Source of the DNA: Galbula dea
Lineage: Eukaryota; Chordata; Aves; Piciformes; Galbulidae
Length of the DNA stretch: 64,000 nt
Assembly: GCA_013399015.1 (NCBI GenBank)
Contig: VWZX01006702.1
Span: 62,001 to 126,000 of the forward strand
Direction: 5' to 3'
A program made the position numbers and the translations under genes. The notes under the pieces are model-generated. The model saw only the letters and a list, made by a program, of their open reading frames with translations, was not told where the DNA came from and searched no databases. Numbering within the stretch: position 1 is the first letter of the stretch; every line of letters starts with the position of its first letter. Shown here piece by piece: positions 24,472 to 35,563 of the stretch.

Positions 24472-26819
24472 TATGGTAACCTTTGGCAATTGGCAGTGAC
24501 CCTCAAGGGAACAGAAGCAATCTGTGCATAATCAGAGCAAGTCCAACAGTTTACAGTTTCTATTTCCAAGCCACCCCATACAGTGGAAGATTTTCCTATC
24601 ATGTATATGGGTCTTCTAGGGAATGATAGGGGTCTCCTGGGGAATCTGTGCTGGTGCAGCCATTCTCTGCCCCCTCTAAGGAACAAGTGGAGACCAGAGC
24701 CAGCCTGTAATTGTCCATCTGAAAGCCTGCCCTCAGGAGAGAGGATGTTCACATGCACACAAGAGAGAAGCCATCCTAACCGGCAGCAGGCTTTTCACGT
24801 AGCCATCAGTGACACCCTCTACCCTGTGTACATTTCAGATAACAAATGCAAACTATTAGATGAAACACTGCTCAGCAAAGGCAAAGGGGGATCATTTTAA
24901 AGTCATATGAATTGCTCTATAAATGTCTGTTATCCTCAGAGGCTTTTGTGCCCATAGAAAATGCCATACAGTGTAGCAGTGTTTGTTTGTTTCACTCTGC
25001 AAAGGCCAATTCTCAAGGCAAGACAAATGACAGATGAGCAGATCTTTGTAGCCAAATATTTGCCAAAAGGAAAATCAATCTATCTTTTTCCCCTCTCCTT
25101 CTCTTCCCCCCCCCCACCCCTTGTCTGCAATAGTTCACCTCAAAGCTAAGCAGAAGCCTGAAGTCACGTCCCTTGTTTCCAGTGCCCCTGTTCAGGCAGA
25201 GCAGTACCTGCTGCAATGGGTCAGGCCCTTAGCTGATCTAGGAAGTCTTGTGGATTTATGTAGGCAATAAGATGGTCACTAATAATGACTCCCCAAACAC
25301 TACTTTTGTCCCATCATCAATAGGTGAGTTATGGAAATCATCCTGTCTCTGACCTCTCCTCAGAGGGTGGCTCTCCCCTGGGAGGAGCACTTCTTCCCTT
25401 TGACATCTCCATCTGCTGTCTCATGTCAAGCAGGATCCAATTGTAGATGTCTCTGTGCCAAGCAGAAGGCTGGAGGCTGGATTGAGCTCGCTGTGTTGCA
25501 AAGGAGAAGATGATTCAGGGAGTCTCTTTTTTTTCCCCTCCTCTCACTGCTGCCCAATTCCAAAAGCCCTTTACAGAAAGTAAAAGACTGTTTGTGTTTG
25601 GCTGAGCTCTGCTGCCCGAGCAGTGGATGCTTGAGAGGTGTCTGGCTCTGGGAAAGACACCACTGAGCAACTGCCTCCAGGGTCAGGGGAGTCTCAGCCT
25701 AAGACAAGATGAGCCAGGAGACTAAGACTTTCTTAACTGCAAGCTCACCACATCTGACAAGCTCAGAGGGAAATGTGTGAGCATTTGCACTTTTACTCTC
25801 TGTACAGCACCTGGCAAACTAAACCAAAGCAGCTAAGCCCTCAGGATTAAAGCAACTCTGACAGTTACTAGAAAGTGGGGGGAAAAAAACTAGCAAACAA
25901 AACCTCCTCTGGCTTTGTCTAATTTCTGTGGTTCTTGGAAAGTTATACTTAGCTTCCCTCCTTATAGAAGGCATCCAGTCCTATCTCACACATTAACCTT
26001 GCAGACACTTTATTTATGGCACCTAATGAGCCTGTCATTTTAAATTTCTTTTGGAAAGAAGGACAAGGGCAGAGATGTGCTTGCCAAAAGCAGCCTAACT
26101 CAAGCTATTAACAGTACCTCCAACCCATTTTTAATGAGATGGCTTAATATTAATCCCATCATTAGTAGTGTCATTCTCTCAAAAAGTAGGAGAGAGAACA
26201 CTGTTAAGAAGAGCAAAATTCCAGGGTTTGGAAGTGAATCTCATAAGCAGTAATAGTCCTTTAAGGTGATTGAAATTTAATTAGAAAGGTGCTGATAATG
26301 TAAAATCACCTCTAGGACCTGTGTCTCAGAGTGAGCTGTACGTGTGTAGCAAATCCACCTGAGAGGAAATCACTTCTGCTGCCACCTCCTTGGGAATGTC
26401 TTGACACTTTGGGTGCTTATTTGCATCTCAGTTTGTCCATGCTTGAATTAACCTCAGTAAGATGCCTCTTCCAGAAAGAGGTGTAAAGACAAAAGAAGAA
26501 ACACAGCATCCTCCCTGGTCCCTGTGTTCAGGAAGCCCTGAATATTACATTATTATATCATTATTTGGGCTTGCTATAAGAGTTACATGGGCATGGTTAT
26601 ACTGATAGAAACCTTAGTGTGGATCCTTCCAGTATTTGTCAATACTTCTTCCTTTACCCTATAGATAATTGAATAATTAGCTATAATAATTGAAAACCCA
26701 TCTCTATCTCCAGGTAGCTGTGCTGTAGGAAGGACTCTGCTTCCTGTGTTCCTTTGTAGTGGCAGCAGGTGCAATGTGTGCAAACACATGAACAAGCCAT
26801 TTAAGTGGGAACAGAAGTG
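24472..26819. other. unique sequence with conserved-looking AT-rich part; no gene seen
   Basis: A pyrimidine tract with ten C (25,106-25,115) is present. Between about 25,760 and 26,470 the sequence is repeat-free and rich in TAAT cores, including TTAATATTAATCCCATCATT, which is the sort of composition seen in developmental enhancers. That reading is inference only, because no comparison was possible. A CTCF-core-like sequence lies at 26,379-26,392 on the minus strand. Confidence 0.45.
25083..25120. repeat. C/T-rich low-complexity tract
   Basis: A polypyrimidine stretch with a run of ten C, interrupted once before four more C. A simple sequence without a recognisable role. Confidence 0.8.
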
Positions 26820-26945
26820 TCACAGAATCTCCTGAGCTGGAAGGGACCCACAGGGATCATCCAGTCCAACTCCTGTCTGTGCACAGGATAAGCCCAAAGT
26901 CACCCCATGTGTCTAAGCATTGTCCAGCTGAACAGTCTTCCTGAC
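26820..26945 (-). mobile_element. CR1 LINE 3' end, distinct subfamily
   Basis: TCACAGAATCTCCTGAGCTG, GAAGGGACCCACAGGGATC, CCAGTCCAACTCCTGTC, TGCACAGGATAAGCCCAAAG and CACCCCATGTGTC follow a CR1 3' end in reverse orientation. The CCCAAAGTCACCCCATGTG block is not shared with the other copies in the window, so this is a separate, probably older subfamily. Confidence 0.88.
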
Positions 26946-28500
26946 AGCTGGGGCTTGATTTTCTCTTTCCATGTCTTTGTTATGAAGCAAAGTGCTTGAT
27001 GTGGCAGTTAGTTTTGATGGGGTCTAATTTTCCTTAGACTGTTGGGTCCCACAGGGCTCCCTCTCACCTCAGTGGTACCACACAAGTCTGTGTTCACTGG
27101 GACTGAGGAGTGATCACTAACCAGTCCTGAACAGGGAAGCCAACTTTATCCCCAGTTTTATTCTGTCACCTGTTTTAACAGCTGCCATCCCAGCAGTAAA
27201 TCCTTTGAAGCTGACAGTGTCCAGAAACATTTTGGAGAGGTTTTAGAAAATACTTCCCTCTGGAGGTAGCCCCACCATCTCAGCTTCTGTATTTGAGCCT
27301 CTGAAAACTCTCTTCAGCTTCTTGGAAGGCTTTATCCTCTCTAGAAGTTACTTCATTAATAATGCATCATTTAATTTTTCTATTACTGACTTAAATTTTA
27401 GCTGGTGCATTAATGTGTGCTGTACAAGATGAAACCTGCTCTGAGGAAGCCCATTAAGACTTGCTCTTCATTTTCTCCTTTTCCCTGCTGGCTCCCTTTT
27501 GTGGCACTGGTCTTAAGGAGCTCTGACAAAACTTTTTTTGGCTAGATTTTGTCATTGCCAGCAGGTACCTGTGGCAGCAGTGGCAGCAGGTGTACAGATG
27601 AGCAGAGGAGAAGGGAAGGTCTGCCTGAGCTTTTGCCCTAAGCTTTGTGCTTGGGCACAGTATACAGCTGGGACCTCTCCCAACCCTGGTTTGCAAAACA
27701 TCTTTCTCTTTCTAGGACATCTCTTGTAGGGATGCTCAACCTCACCAAGCTGCCTGAGCACTTTATGCTTTTCACTCTGTCTGTGCTGCTAAATGAATTG
27801 GGATTGAATTCCAGCTACCACAGCTGCAGCACAGCACAGGCACAGCACTGGGACATGGTTTGTATACCAGAGCTCCAGAGCCCCTGATGTAAAGCAAGAT
27901 GAAGTCAGAGGTGAAAGCTACTTCAGAGGCTGTATTGATTGCTGGGTTTATTTTGCAAGAACTGGGCTTGGTAGCTATTGAAAGCAGGAGAAAAGATTCT
28001 CTTCTGCAGACAGTACAGCAGAGCTTGCTATGTGAGGAGTCTGCCAAATTGATAGCTGTGCTGCCCAAACCCTCTCATTAGTGGGAGAGTAACTTCACAC
28101 ACTGGTACAGACAGCAGGAGCTTTTCCTTGTCTTGCCAATATGCTGCAGTTCTCACCCAAAGGGCATGATAAAGAGCTACCCAAGGTGCAGTTAACCCCT
28201 TTGGTACACTCCCAGCACAGTCAGTGTTACCCTACAAAAGGGTTCCTATGTTCCCCACCTACCAGCCAGTTACCTGGAGATAAACTCAGTAACAGACACT
28301 TGTCTTGTCCTCTGCCAGGAATGCTTCTAGAAAAGTTACTTCTCTTATTTCCTCTTAAAGAAATAGTGTTGATGTCCTGCAGTTGCCTGGTTTTGTACTC
28401 TCTTGGTTACAAAGGTGTTGGAGTTACATCTGGTAGAGCTTGGTGGTGGCAGTAACAGGTATCAGTTATTTGATGCCAAAACAAACCACCTTGTAGCAAT
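26946..28500. other. unique sequence, no gene seen
   Basis: Spacer between CR1 copies. Several overlapping open frames on both strands between 27,454 and 28,081 are all below 105 codons and have no recognisable domain. Confidence 0.55.
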
Positions 28501-28900
28501 TCACAGAATGGCTAAGGTTGGAAGGCAGGCCTGGGGGTCATCTGCTCCAGCCCTCCTTGCACCAGTAGGGACAGCCAGAACAGGGATCTCAGGACCATGT
28601 CCTGTTGGGTTTCTAACACCTCCAAAGACAGACACCCTACAAACTTTCTGGGAAACCTATGGCAGTGTTCAGTCATCCTCACAGTATAAAAGTGTTTTCT
28701 TAGGTTTAAACAGGATGTTTTTCCTGTGTCAACTTATGCCCCTTGTCACTTGATTTTCCCTTTATAAGCCCATGCTGACTACTCCTAACCATCTTCTTGT
28801 CCTCTCTCTCTTGAAACGACTTCCAGAAGGATTTGTTTCATCACCCTCCCAGGGACCAAGCTAAGGCTGACTGACTTGTTTTTTCCTGGATCTTCCTTCA
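28501..28900 (-). mobile_element. internally deleted CR1: reverse transcriptase piece joined to 3' tail
   Basis: From 28,501 to about 28,748 the plus strand is a reversed CR1 3' region (TCACAGAATGGCTAAGGTTG, then CAGTCATCCTCACAGTATAA and TATGCCCCTTGTC). Directly after it, 28,752-28,900 is reversed ORF2 coding sequence. On the minus strand it translates to LVPGRVMKQILLE and, after a frameshift, QHGLIKGKSS, which I recognise as the N-terminal part of the CR1 reverse transcriptase domain. In a complete CR1 these two parts should be separated by the rest of the polymerase domain, so roughly the last half of ORF2 is missing. It is non-functional. Two adjacent independent insertions are an alternative explanation. 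Confidence 0.85.
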
Positions 28901-29416
28901 GTTCCACAGTGTTTCATTAAAATGCCTCTCACAGTGCCAGTGGTGACAGCTAGAGTGGAGCTTTGTTCTAAATTGAGAGGCCAAAGAATATTGCAGCACT
29001 TTTCCTTCCTCCCTGAGGACCACTTGGTGCTTATGCTACATGCACCCTCAGGCACAGGTCTGGGGGAGGACAAGGTCTCTGTTCTGCTCTCTCCTCCTAT
29101 TCCCAAAGCAGTTGCACTCTGCCTTGCAGACAGGCTTTCAACCTGAGCTGAAGAACTCCCATGAGCAGTACAGGGCTGCTGGTCAGTCTGGTTTAGCTGA
29201 TTTCATCACCCAAAATGCGAGGCTGCACTCTAGGTAGTTCCACAAATAATACTACTGCTAAAGGCAACCTTTGGAGGTTGGAAGCTAGCAGATTCCTTGC
29301 TGCTAGAAGCTTTCTGTACACAGGACAAGTTTGTTTAAAGTGACAATGGCTGCTGATAGCCATAAACATGGTTGGATCTCAGCAGTGTTCATTGGGTTAT
29401 GAGGGACAGAGGAGTA
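28901..29416. other. unique sequence between two CR1 copies
   Basis: No gene or repeat was recognised. The left edge may contain a few further diverged CR1 bases. Confidence 0.5.
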
Positions 29417-29890
29417 GCTCATGGAGTGCTGGGTCCAGTTCTGGGCTCCTCTGTTCAAGGACAGGGTACAGAAAAGGGCTACAAAAATGGTGAGGGGACT
29501 TGAACATCTCTCTTGTGGGGAAAGGCTGAGAGCCCTGGGGCTGGTTAGCCTGGAGAAGAGAAGACTGACTTATCAGTGCTTATCAATACTTACAGGGTGG
29601 GGATCAGGAGGCTGGGGCCAGGCTTTTGGCAGTGGTGCCCAGGGACAGGACAAGAGGGAACAGGCACAAACTGGAACATAGCAAGTTTCTTCTAAACACA
29701 AAGAGGAACTTCTTTCCTTTGAGGGTGGTGGAGCCCTGGACCAGGCTGCCCAGGGAGGTGGTGGACTCTCCATCTCTGGAGACATTCCAAACTCACCTGA
29801 ACACCATCCTGTGCAACCTGCTGTAGATGACCCTGCTCTGACAGGGGGGTTGGACAAGATGATCTCCCTACCCCTAACATTCTGGGATAC
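29417..29890 (+). mobile_element. CR1 LINE 3' fragment with ORF2 C-terminal remnant
   Basis: At 474 bp this is one of the two longest CR1 pieces in the window. The first part encodes the ORF2 C-terminus in one frame (29,421 onward: VQKRATKMVRGLEHL, RALGLVSLEKRRL). The next part continues it in another frame (29,626-29,826: DRTRGNRHKLEHSKF, NRLPREVV-like TRLPREVVDSPSLETF). At least one frameshift and a small deletion therefore break it. About 65 bp of 3' untranslated region follow (GGTTGGACAAGATGATCTCC, CCCCTAACATTCTGGG). The reverse transcriptase active site is not included, so it is dead. Confidence 0.95.
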
Positions 29891-32560
29891 ATTGCTCTTC
29901 TGAATTCAGGCAAGTTCTCACACTAGGTTTAAGTTAGAAGTTGAGAAAATTAATGAGTTCAAAGCAAGATACAGCTGAGCCTACCAGATTTTGCATGAGT
30001 CCACAGGAAACCCTGCAGTTCCAGGGAGCTTCCCCTGATCTCTTTCCCAAGATGTTCTGTGGCTTCATGCTCATAAAATTCAGCCCAGTTTTGCTGGAAG
30101 TTTTATGAACTTCATTCAAGCTGGGAACTAACTCAATTTTCAGACAGATAACATAACCCCCAGATAGACACTGTGTGGGTGGGAAGATGGATATGTGGCA
30201 GTGATATAGGTTTTCATATCTGTTTGAAGTCATATTTTAGAAAACAAGAAGATTAATAATGGGTGAAAAACCTAACTTCAGAATCACTTTGGTTCAACAT
30301 AGCTAGGGTTCAATAGATGCAGCTCAAAGCTTATGGGAGTTTCTGTCTTTGATGCCACTGCCTGGAAACCAAAAATACATATTCAGAGTACATCCACAAA
30401 GGGACTTGCTTCCTGGCACTCCCCTGTACCCACTCACTCTTCCTCAATAGCTGAAACTTCCCCAGGAGAAATTACCTGGGTATGGTGAATTTATTCCTGA
30501 TAAGATGATCAAATATCTCTGTCAAAGATGGTGAGAAAACCACAAAGATGTTACCAAGCAAATAAAAAATACAGAAGTGAGGAAGTGAAGGCTATGGGAA
30601 TCCAGTCAGCCTGGAACTGGGAGTGGAAAGCCCCAGGCAGGCATGTTTCCAGCTTATACCTTTTCTTCCATAGCTCCTCTATTAAACTTGCTCTTTCCTA
30701 AGGTTTAACAATCAGATCAACCCTAGTGTAGGGCTGTATATTTCCTCCTCTCTCTGACTGTTCATGGCAACACAGAGAGCAATGATGCTGCTGTTACTTG
30801 CCAAACTCCAAAGTCAAAGGATTTCTGTTCCCCTGTTGTGTTCAAATCCTAGGGTCAGTGGCTGGAGCTGCTGAGGTGCTTTGCTTCTTGCTGTGGCAGG
30901 GCAGTGGGCTGTGAGCCACGTTAACCCCTGCACTGCTGACATGTACATTGCATGCCTGTAGCAGTCACTGTGACTGAGAGCTGACATCCCTGGGCAGAGC
31001 TCAGCCTGTGAGAAGAGCTGTGGTGATGCATCTTCAACCCCTGATTAAAAGCAAGCTCACTACATGAAGGCACACTCTTCACAGGGCATTTTCCTTTGCT
31101 GGCTATTTTCTTTGGTTGGTAGATCATAAATCACTGGCATGTTGAAAAATCAGTTAATGTAAATGATGTCAACTCCTTCATGCAGTGAAATCATTTCCCA
31201 AGTGACATTGACTGTCCTTGGGGCAGGTTTTCCACCAGGGAATCAGTCATTCAAATGACTTGACTAAGTAGGCAAAAGGAGCAGTTGCAGTAATAAGGCA
31301 TCATTTGTGTTGCAAGAGCTGAACAAGAGCTCTGGAACATTTTAAATGATAGAGTTTTGAATTGCAGAAAAGACTGTAGCTATTTTTGGCCATTAGAAAA
31401 CAAGCTGCTTGGTTTTTTGGAGGTGTATTGTCCAATTCTTCCCACAGTTCCTGTGTAAAGTGTATTAATACCATTGCATCCTGACTGAAAGAGAACTGCA
31501 GCTTCTCTTAACTAGCACAGGAAGGAAAGTTGTCCTTCAAGGATTTATCTTAAACTGCAGAGAAATGTAAATCTGCTTCCAAGTTTTCCTTCACTGCAGT
31601 AGCATGCAAGATGTTGGCTTCCAGTGAGCTTGGAGAACCATATTGCAAGCACAAAGGAAATGCTTTTTTTCTTCCTTACAGAAGATCTGCCACTATTCTG
31701 GGGTCTTTTTGAACAAGAGGTTTTGTCATGGTAGGGGAAAAGGTAGCAATTCATCAGTAATTCAGTTGTATGTCTTGACACAGAAGTTGAAGAGAAATTC
31801 ATCAGGTGTAGCCAGCATTGCTTCTGCTTTCCCAGGGCAAAATAAATGTCTAGGTCAAGTGCAGTGGGTGCTTGGGAAGAATGATGGAAATGTTCTGGCT
31901 GCTGTCAGACCTGCTGGATGGACAGCATTGCTGTTCAAAGCTGCCAGACCAGGGCTTGCCCGTGACCTGCATTTCACCACAATCTAAGGAAGCAAGAAGC
32001 TACTTCAGGCTTCTTTAGACCCTCTCTGGAAGGCAGCTGCCTTCCCCTTCACAGATGAGCAGGGCCTGAGCTCCCTGCAGAGCTGAGGAGACTGTAAAGA
32101 GTAAGCTAGGCTAATTTTCTCTGAGAACCAAGAGAGGGGAAGCCAGAGAGAGGACTGCAATTATGGCCCAGCTCTGGAGCAACCTGGGACCATCTTGAAG
32201 ATGAGAACATTGACTCATCAGTTTCTTCATCCTCAGTGCTGTGGGATGCCTGGACTCAGACTAAGGCACAACTTCAGAGTGGTTTCAAATGAAGAGCAAA
32301 ACCAATATTTAGCCTGCAAAACAAAATGGTTTTTTGTTCTCCAGTTCAGGTTAAACCTGGGCTTTTCACACTCGAAAGTCATTTCAGGTTCAAATTCAAA
32401 TTGAAAAGGCAATTTTTGAAGCAATGCCCTGTGAAGATGCTCTTGTTCTGGAACAGGTGTGCACATTCTTATATTGATTAATCCTTATCAAAAGTATATT
32501 ATATTTGCATGGGAGGAATCCCAAAATAGAGCTAGTTAAGCAGCAGCTCCTGCACAAGGG
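29891..32560. other. unique sequence, no gene seen
   Basis: Repeat-free, CpG-poor sequence. The 114-codon frame at 31,643-31,987 and its minus-strand neighbour at 31,545-31,802 overlap and match nothing that I recognise. Confidence 0.55.
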
Positions 32561-32860
32561 CTTCTCTCCCAGCAGGTCTCTGGCTGGAGTCCCGCAGGGC
32601 AGACGGGCACATATGCAGCTTTACTGGCCTCTCTTCTGAAGGGCTGTTTGCTCTCTCTTTTCCCCTGCTGAAGGAGGTGGTGCTACACACTCGACACATC
32701 CGAGTTAATCGCCAGAATCAGCTCTGGGATGTTGCTAAGCAACGTTGTTGGTCCCTGGCATCAGCTCAGCCACCTCTCTCGTTGCATGATGTCTGTGGTC
32801 CAGCACCCTCCCTGCACCATGCAGCAGGGCAGTCCTCTCGAAGCTGACTTCCTCAGGTCC
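32561..32860. promoter_or_regulatory. isolated CpG cluster with RFX X-box, candidate enhancer or promoter
   Basis: About eight CpG dinucleotides occur in 300 bases, while the flanking kilobases have almost none. This suggests a segment protected from methylation. It contains GTTGCTAAGCAAC, a near-perfect X-box for RFX factors, with AACGTTG directly after. RFX factors control many cilium genes, but the motif also occurs in other enhancers. No open frame or repeat explains the composition. Confidence 0.4.
32731..32743. promoter_or_regulatory. RFX X-box motif
   Basis: GTTGCTAAGCAAC consists of two inverted half-sites (GTTGC and GCAAC) separated by three bases, the arrangement bound by RFX winged-helix factors. 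The match is strong. Use in vivo is inferred. Confidence 0.5.
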
Positions 32861-32937
32861 TGTAGCCTAATTAAATTCACCTCATGAAAAGAACTGGTTT
32901 GTAGTTTAGCTCCAGTTGCTTAAAAATTGCTCTGTGT

Positions 32938-33048
32938 GTGGATGTGGGACTTAAGGCCATGGTTTAGTGGCACGGTGGTGATAGGTTGATGGTTGGACTT
33001 AGTGATCTTCAAGGTCTCTTCCAACCTTAATGATGTTGTGTGTTTCTG
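32938..33048 (+). mobile_element. CR1 LINE 3' end
   Basis: GGATGTGGGACTTAAGGCCA, GGTTTAGTGGCACGGTGGTG, GGTTGGACTTAGTGATCTTC and CTTCCAACCTTAATGAT are the last ~110 bp of a CR1 in plus orientation. It belongs to the subfamily ending in CCTTAATGATTCT. Confidence 0.92.
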
Positions 33049-33190
33049 TACAGAGTTTGTCTGTACACTGAACCCATTTTCCTCAGCTAATGGCAGTTCA
33101 TTTGAGATGTTCCAGTCTGACATTTCTACTTAGGATGAGCTGATTGGCTTTTAGGATTTTAAAATGCCATTGGAATAAGTGAAGATAAGT

Positions 33191-33275
33191 ATCACAGAAT
33201 CACAGAACGTTAGGAGTTGGAAGGGACCTCAAAAGATCATCTAATCCAGCCCCTCTACCAGAGCAGGATTGAAGT
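33191..33275 (-). mobile_element. short CR1 3' end
   Basis: ATCACAGAATCACAGAACGT, TTAGGAGTTGGAAGGGACCT, CATCTAATCCAGCCCCTCTA and CCAGAGCAGGATTG form a reversed CR1 3' end that fades after about 85 bp. It lies 140 bp from a plus-oriented CR1, so the pair forms a loose inverted arrangement. Confidence 0.88.
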
Positions 33276-33814
33276 CTGAGATGGGATAAACATCTCTCCA
33301 GTCACTGCAGTAAGTGTGCTTCACAGAGCACTTCCATGAATACATGGCTTCAGAGGGCTCCTGATTAATTAACATTAGTTCTAGGATTGCAGCTCCAACC
33401 ATTTGCACTTGTGGAAACAGTGTAAAGATCATTCACCCTCATGCATGTGTTTATCCTGTAGTGAACTGAGGTTGGTTTATCTATCCAGAATTGTTCCTTA
33501 GAGATATGTTGTGTTTTGGTGAATAGCTTCAAAAAAGCAGCAAGAAAGGAAAAGTTCAGGCTTGAGTATCCCCAGTTCCTGGAGTTTTATCTGCAAATCA
33601 CAGATTCACATCCATGAGAGACAGACAGAAAAAACCCTTCTGGATCCCTATGATTTTGTCTAGACTTTTTATTCCCCAAATATGCCAGTTATTCTACTAA
33701 AAGCTATTACTGCTCCCTGAAGACTCTGCCTGGCTGGCAGCCATAGGCAATTACAGCTACAGTAATGCTGCTGCTAGTGTTGTGCTCATCAGTGTCACAC
33801 AACCAGTCAGCTTT
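33276..33814. other. unique sequence, no gene seen
   Basis: Nothing recognisable between two CR1 ends. Confidence 0.5.
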
Positions 33815-33876
33815 CTGGTTGGACTTGCTGATCTTGAAGGTCCTTCCCAACCATGATGATGCTTCTATGTTTCTAA
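33815..33876 (+). mobile_element. very short CR1 3' end
   Basis: GGTTGGACTTGCTGATCTTG, AAGGTCCTTCCCAACCATGA and GCTTCTATG retain only the last ~60 bp of a CR1. Such short copies are common because CR1 insertions are strongly 5'-truncated. Confidence 0.82.
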
Positions 33877-35428
33877 ATGCAGTAGGACATGGGGACAGTC
33901 AGCTAAAGGAAAATGAATAGTGGTGTGGCCTTTCACTTCCATTTGATCAGGAGTCATTTATACATCTAATAGCAGTTAATTTTGTTATTATTACCAAGTG
34001 CAAATGTGTCTGCCAAGCAGTGCCCTCCCAGGGCTGCCATCCCCAGCAGAGTGTGAGTACACCATTCTCAGTGTAACACTAGCCCTGGCATCCAAATGGG
34101 CTGAGATTTTTAAGTGGAAAGCTTTGGAAAACCCTCTTGGATTTGCTGTGAGTTCTTTCTTCAAAGCTGCTTTGGTGCAGTTAACTTCAGTAACATATTC
34201 AAATGAATGTGCTGAAGGAATGTGACCAAGAGAATAATCAAAGGCAGAGTTACTGACTCAGCATGATTCATGACCAAATATGGAAGTTTTAAATCCAATT
34301 TCTTGTTTGTTGGCATCAGTGTTCAGATTCAGAACAGTCTCTGCAGGCAAATCCTCCTTATTTTGAGCTGTTCCTCCTCATCTCTGGCCTAGACCAAACT
34401 TCCCCCATCCCTTTTTCCTTGTCTTTTGTATGCATTTGAGGCCTACCAGCTCATTCTCTCAGATCAAAAGCACCCCCTATCCTGCCTTCATCTCCTCTTC
34501 CTCCTGTTTCTGGTCCCAGACCTTCCCCAGGACAGGATGCAGTCACCTCTCCTTATCCCAGACTTGCCCAGCTCCTGCTGCCACCTTTTCCTTCACTCTC
34601 ACACCCTTTGGAGTCTCTGAAAATGATTTAATTCCCAAACTACTGGTCCAGGAGGCAATGGGAAGTGGTCCAAGAAATAATTTCATTTTCAGGTAAGGTG
34701 TGTTTTCAATTCAGGTTCTGATCCACAGGAATTCAGGTGGTTGAGAGGCTTTTCTGAGGAGAAACCTTAGGAACTCCTGCTCTAGAATGCATTTCCATGG
34801 TTCATTTGACAGGGAACATTTCCTTGGCATCAATGTGACTTAGATTGAAAAAATCTTTCTACATATTTCAGGTTTATAATCCTCTGGGTTGGTAAGGTCT
34901 TTTATGCATTCTTTAGCTGTGCACTTTGGCCTGACTTCATCTTTCATCCAGACCATCCATTCTCTTTCTGTTCCCCCAACCCCTCCGTTTTTACAGGAGG
35001 CCTTTGTGTGTTCCATTGGGTGCTGTGCTGGCCATTGCCCTCTCAGTCTTCCCTCCAGCCAGTCACAGTTTCCAGAGCATTCCCAGCACACAAAAAAATC
35101 CTTTCTTGACAGTTTGCAAGCTAGCAGCTTCTCTTGTCACTTCTTCCTTACTCCAGTGCTATTGTCTTTAGTCTCTACCTGGCACTTCTCCCACTGCTTC
35201 CAGGTACACACCTCTTCTCCTTGCCTTTTTCTTGCACTTTGTAAAGTATTCTTTCATCTGTTATTGTCAGAAATTGCTCCCTGCTCATATAGGTTCCCCT
35301 GCAGAGTCAGAGCTCTGCTTGCTTCTCTTTTCCAGCACCAGCCTTGCCCATGCTGCTTGTTAATGTTGCTACTGCCTGGTCACCATCCCATTCAGCAGAA
35401 GCAAAGTATCCCCTAGCCCCAGCAGTCT
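33877..35428. other. pyrimidine-rich unique sequence, no gene recognised
   Basis: From about 34,370 to 35,420 the plus strand is rich in C and T. This keeps a 175-codon frame open (34,889-35,416) and a shorter one at 34,430-34,696. The translations are biased to S, L, F, C and P, as expected from CT-rich DNA, and show no domain. A chance frame is more likely than a gene. Confidence 0.5.
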
Positions 35429-35563
35429 GGGGGGGGGTTGTATGTGTATGTGGGGTTTTTTGTTTGTTTTGATTTGGTTGGGTGGGTTTTAGTTTGGTTT
35501 TCTTTGAGGTTTTTTGTTTGGTTGGTTTTTTGCTTTGGGTTTTGTGGGTTGGTTTTTTTTTTT
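35429..35563 (+). repeat. G/T-rich low-complexity tract with G-runs
   Basis: Nine G are followed by a degenerate GGTTTT/GTTTG mixture of about 125 bases with almost no A or C. At least four G-runs of three or more lie within 35,429-35,490, so the strand could form a G-quadruplex. The degenerate composition suggests an old simple repeat. Confidence 0.85.

Noticed and set aside
34889..35416. 175-codon plus-strand open frame
   Set aside because: It lies in CT-rich DNA that lacks stop codons in this frame, starts at a non-ATG codon, and has no known domain or splice support.
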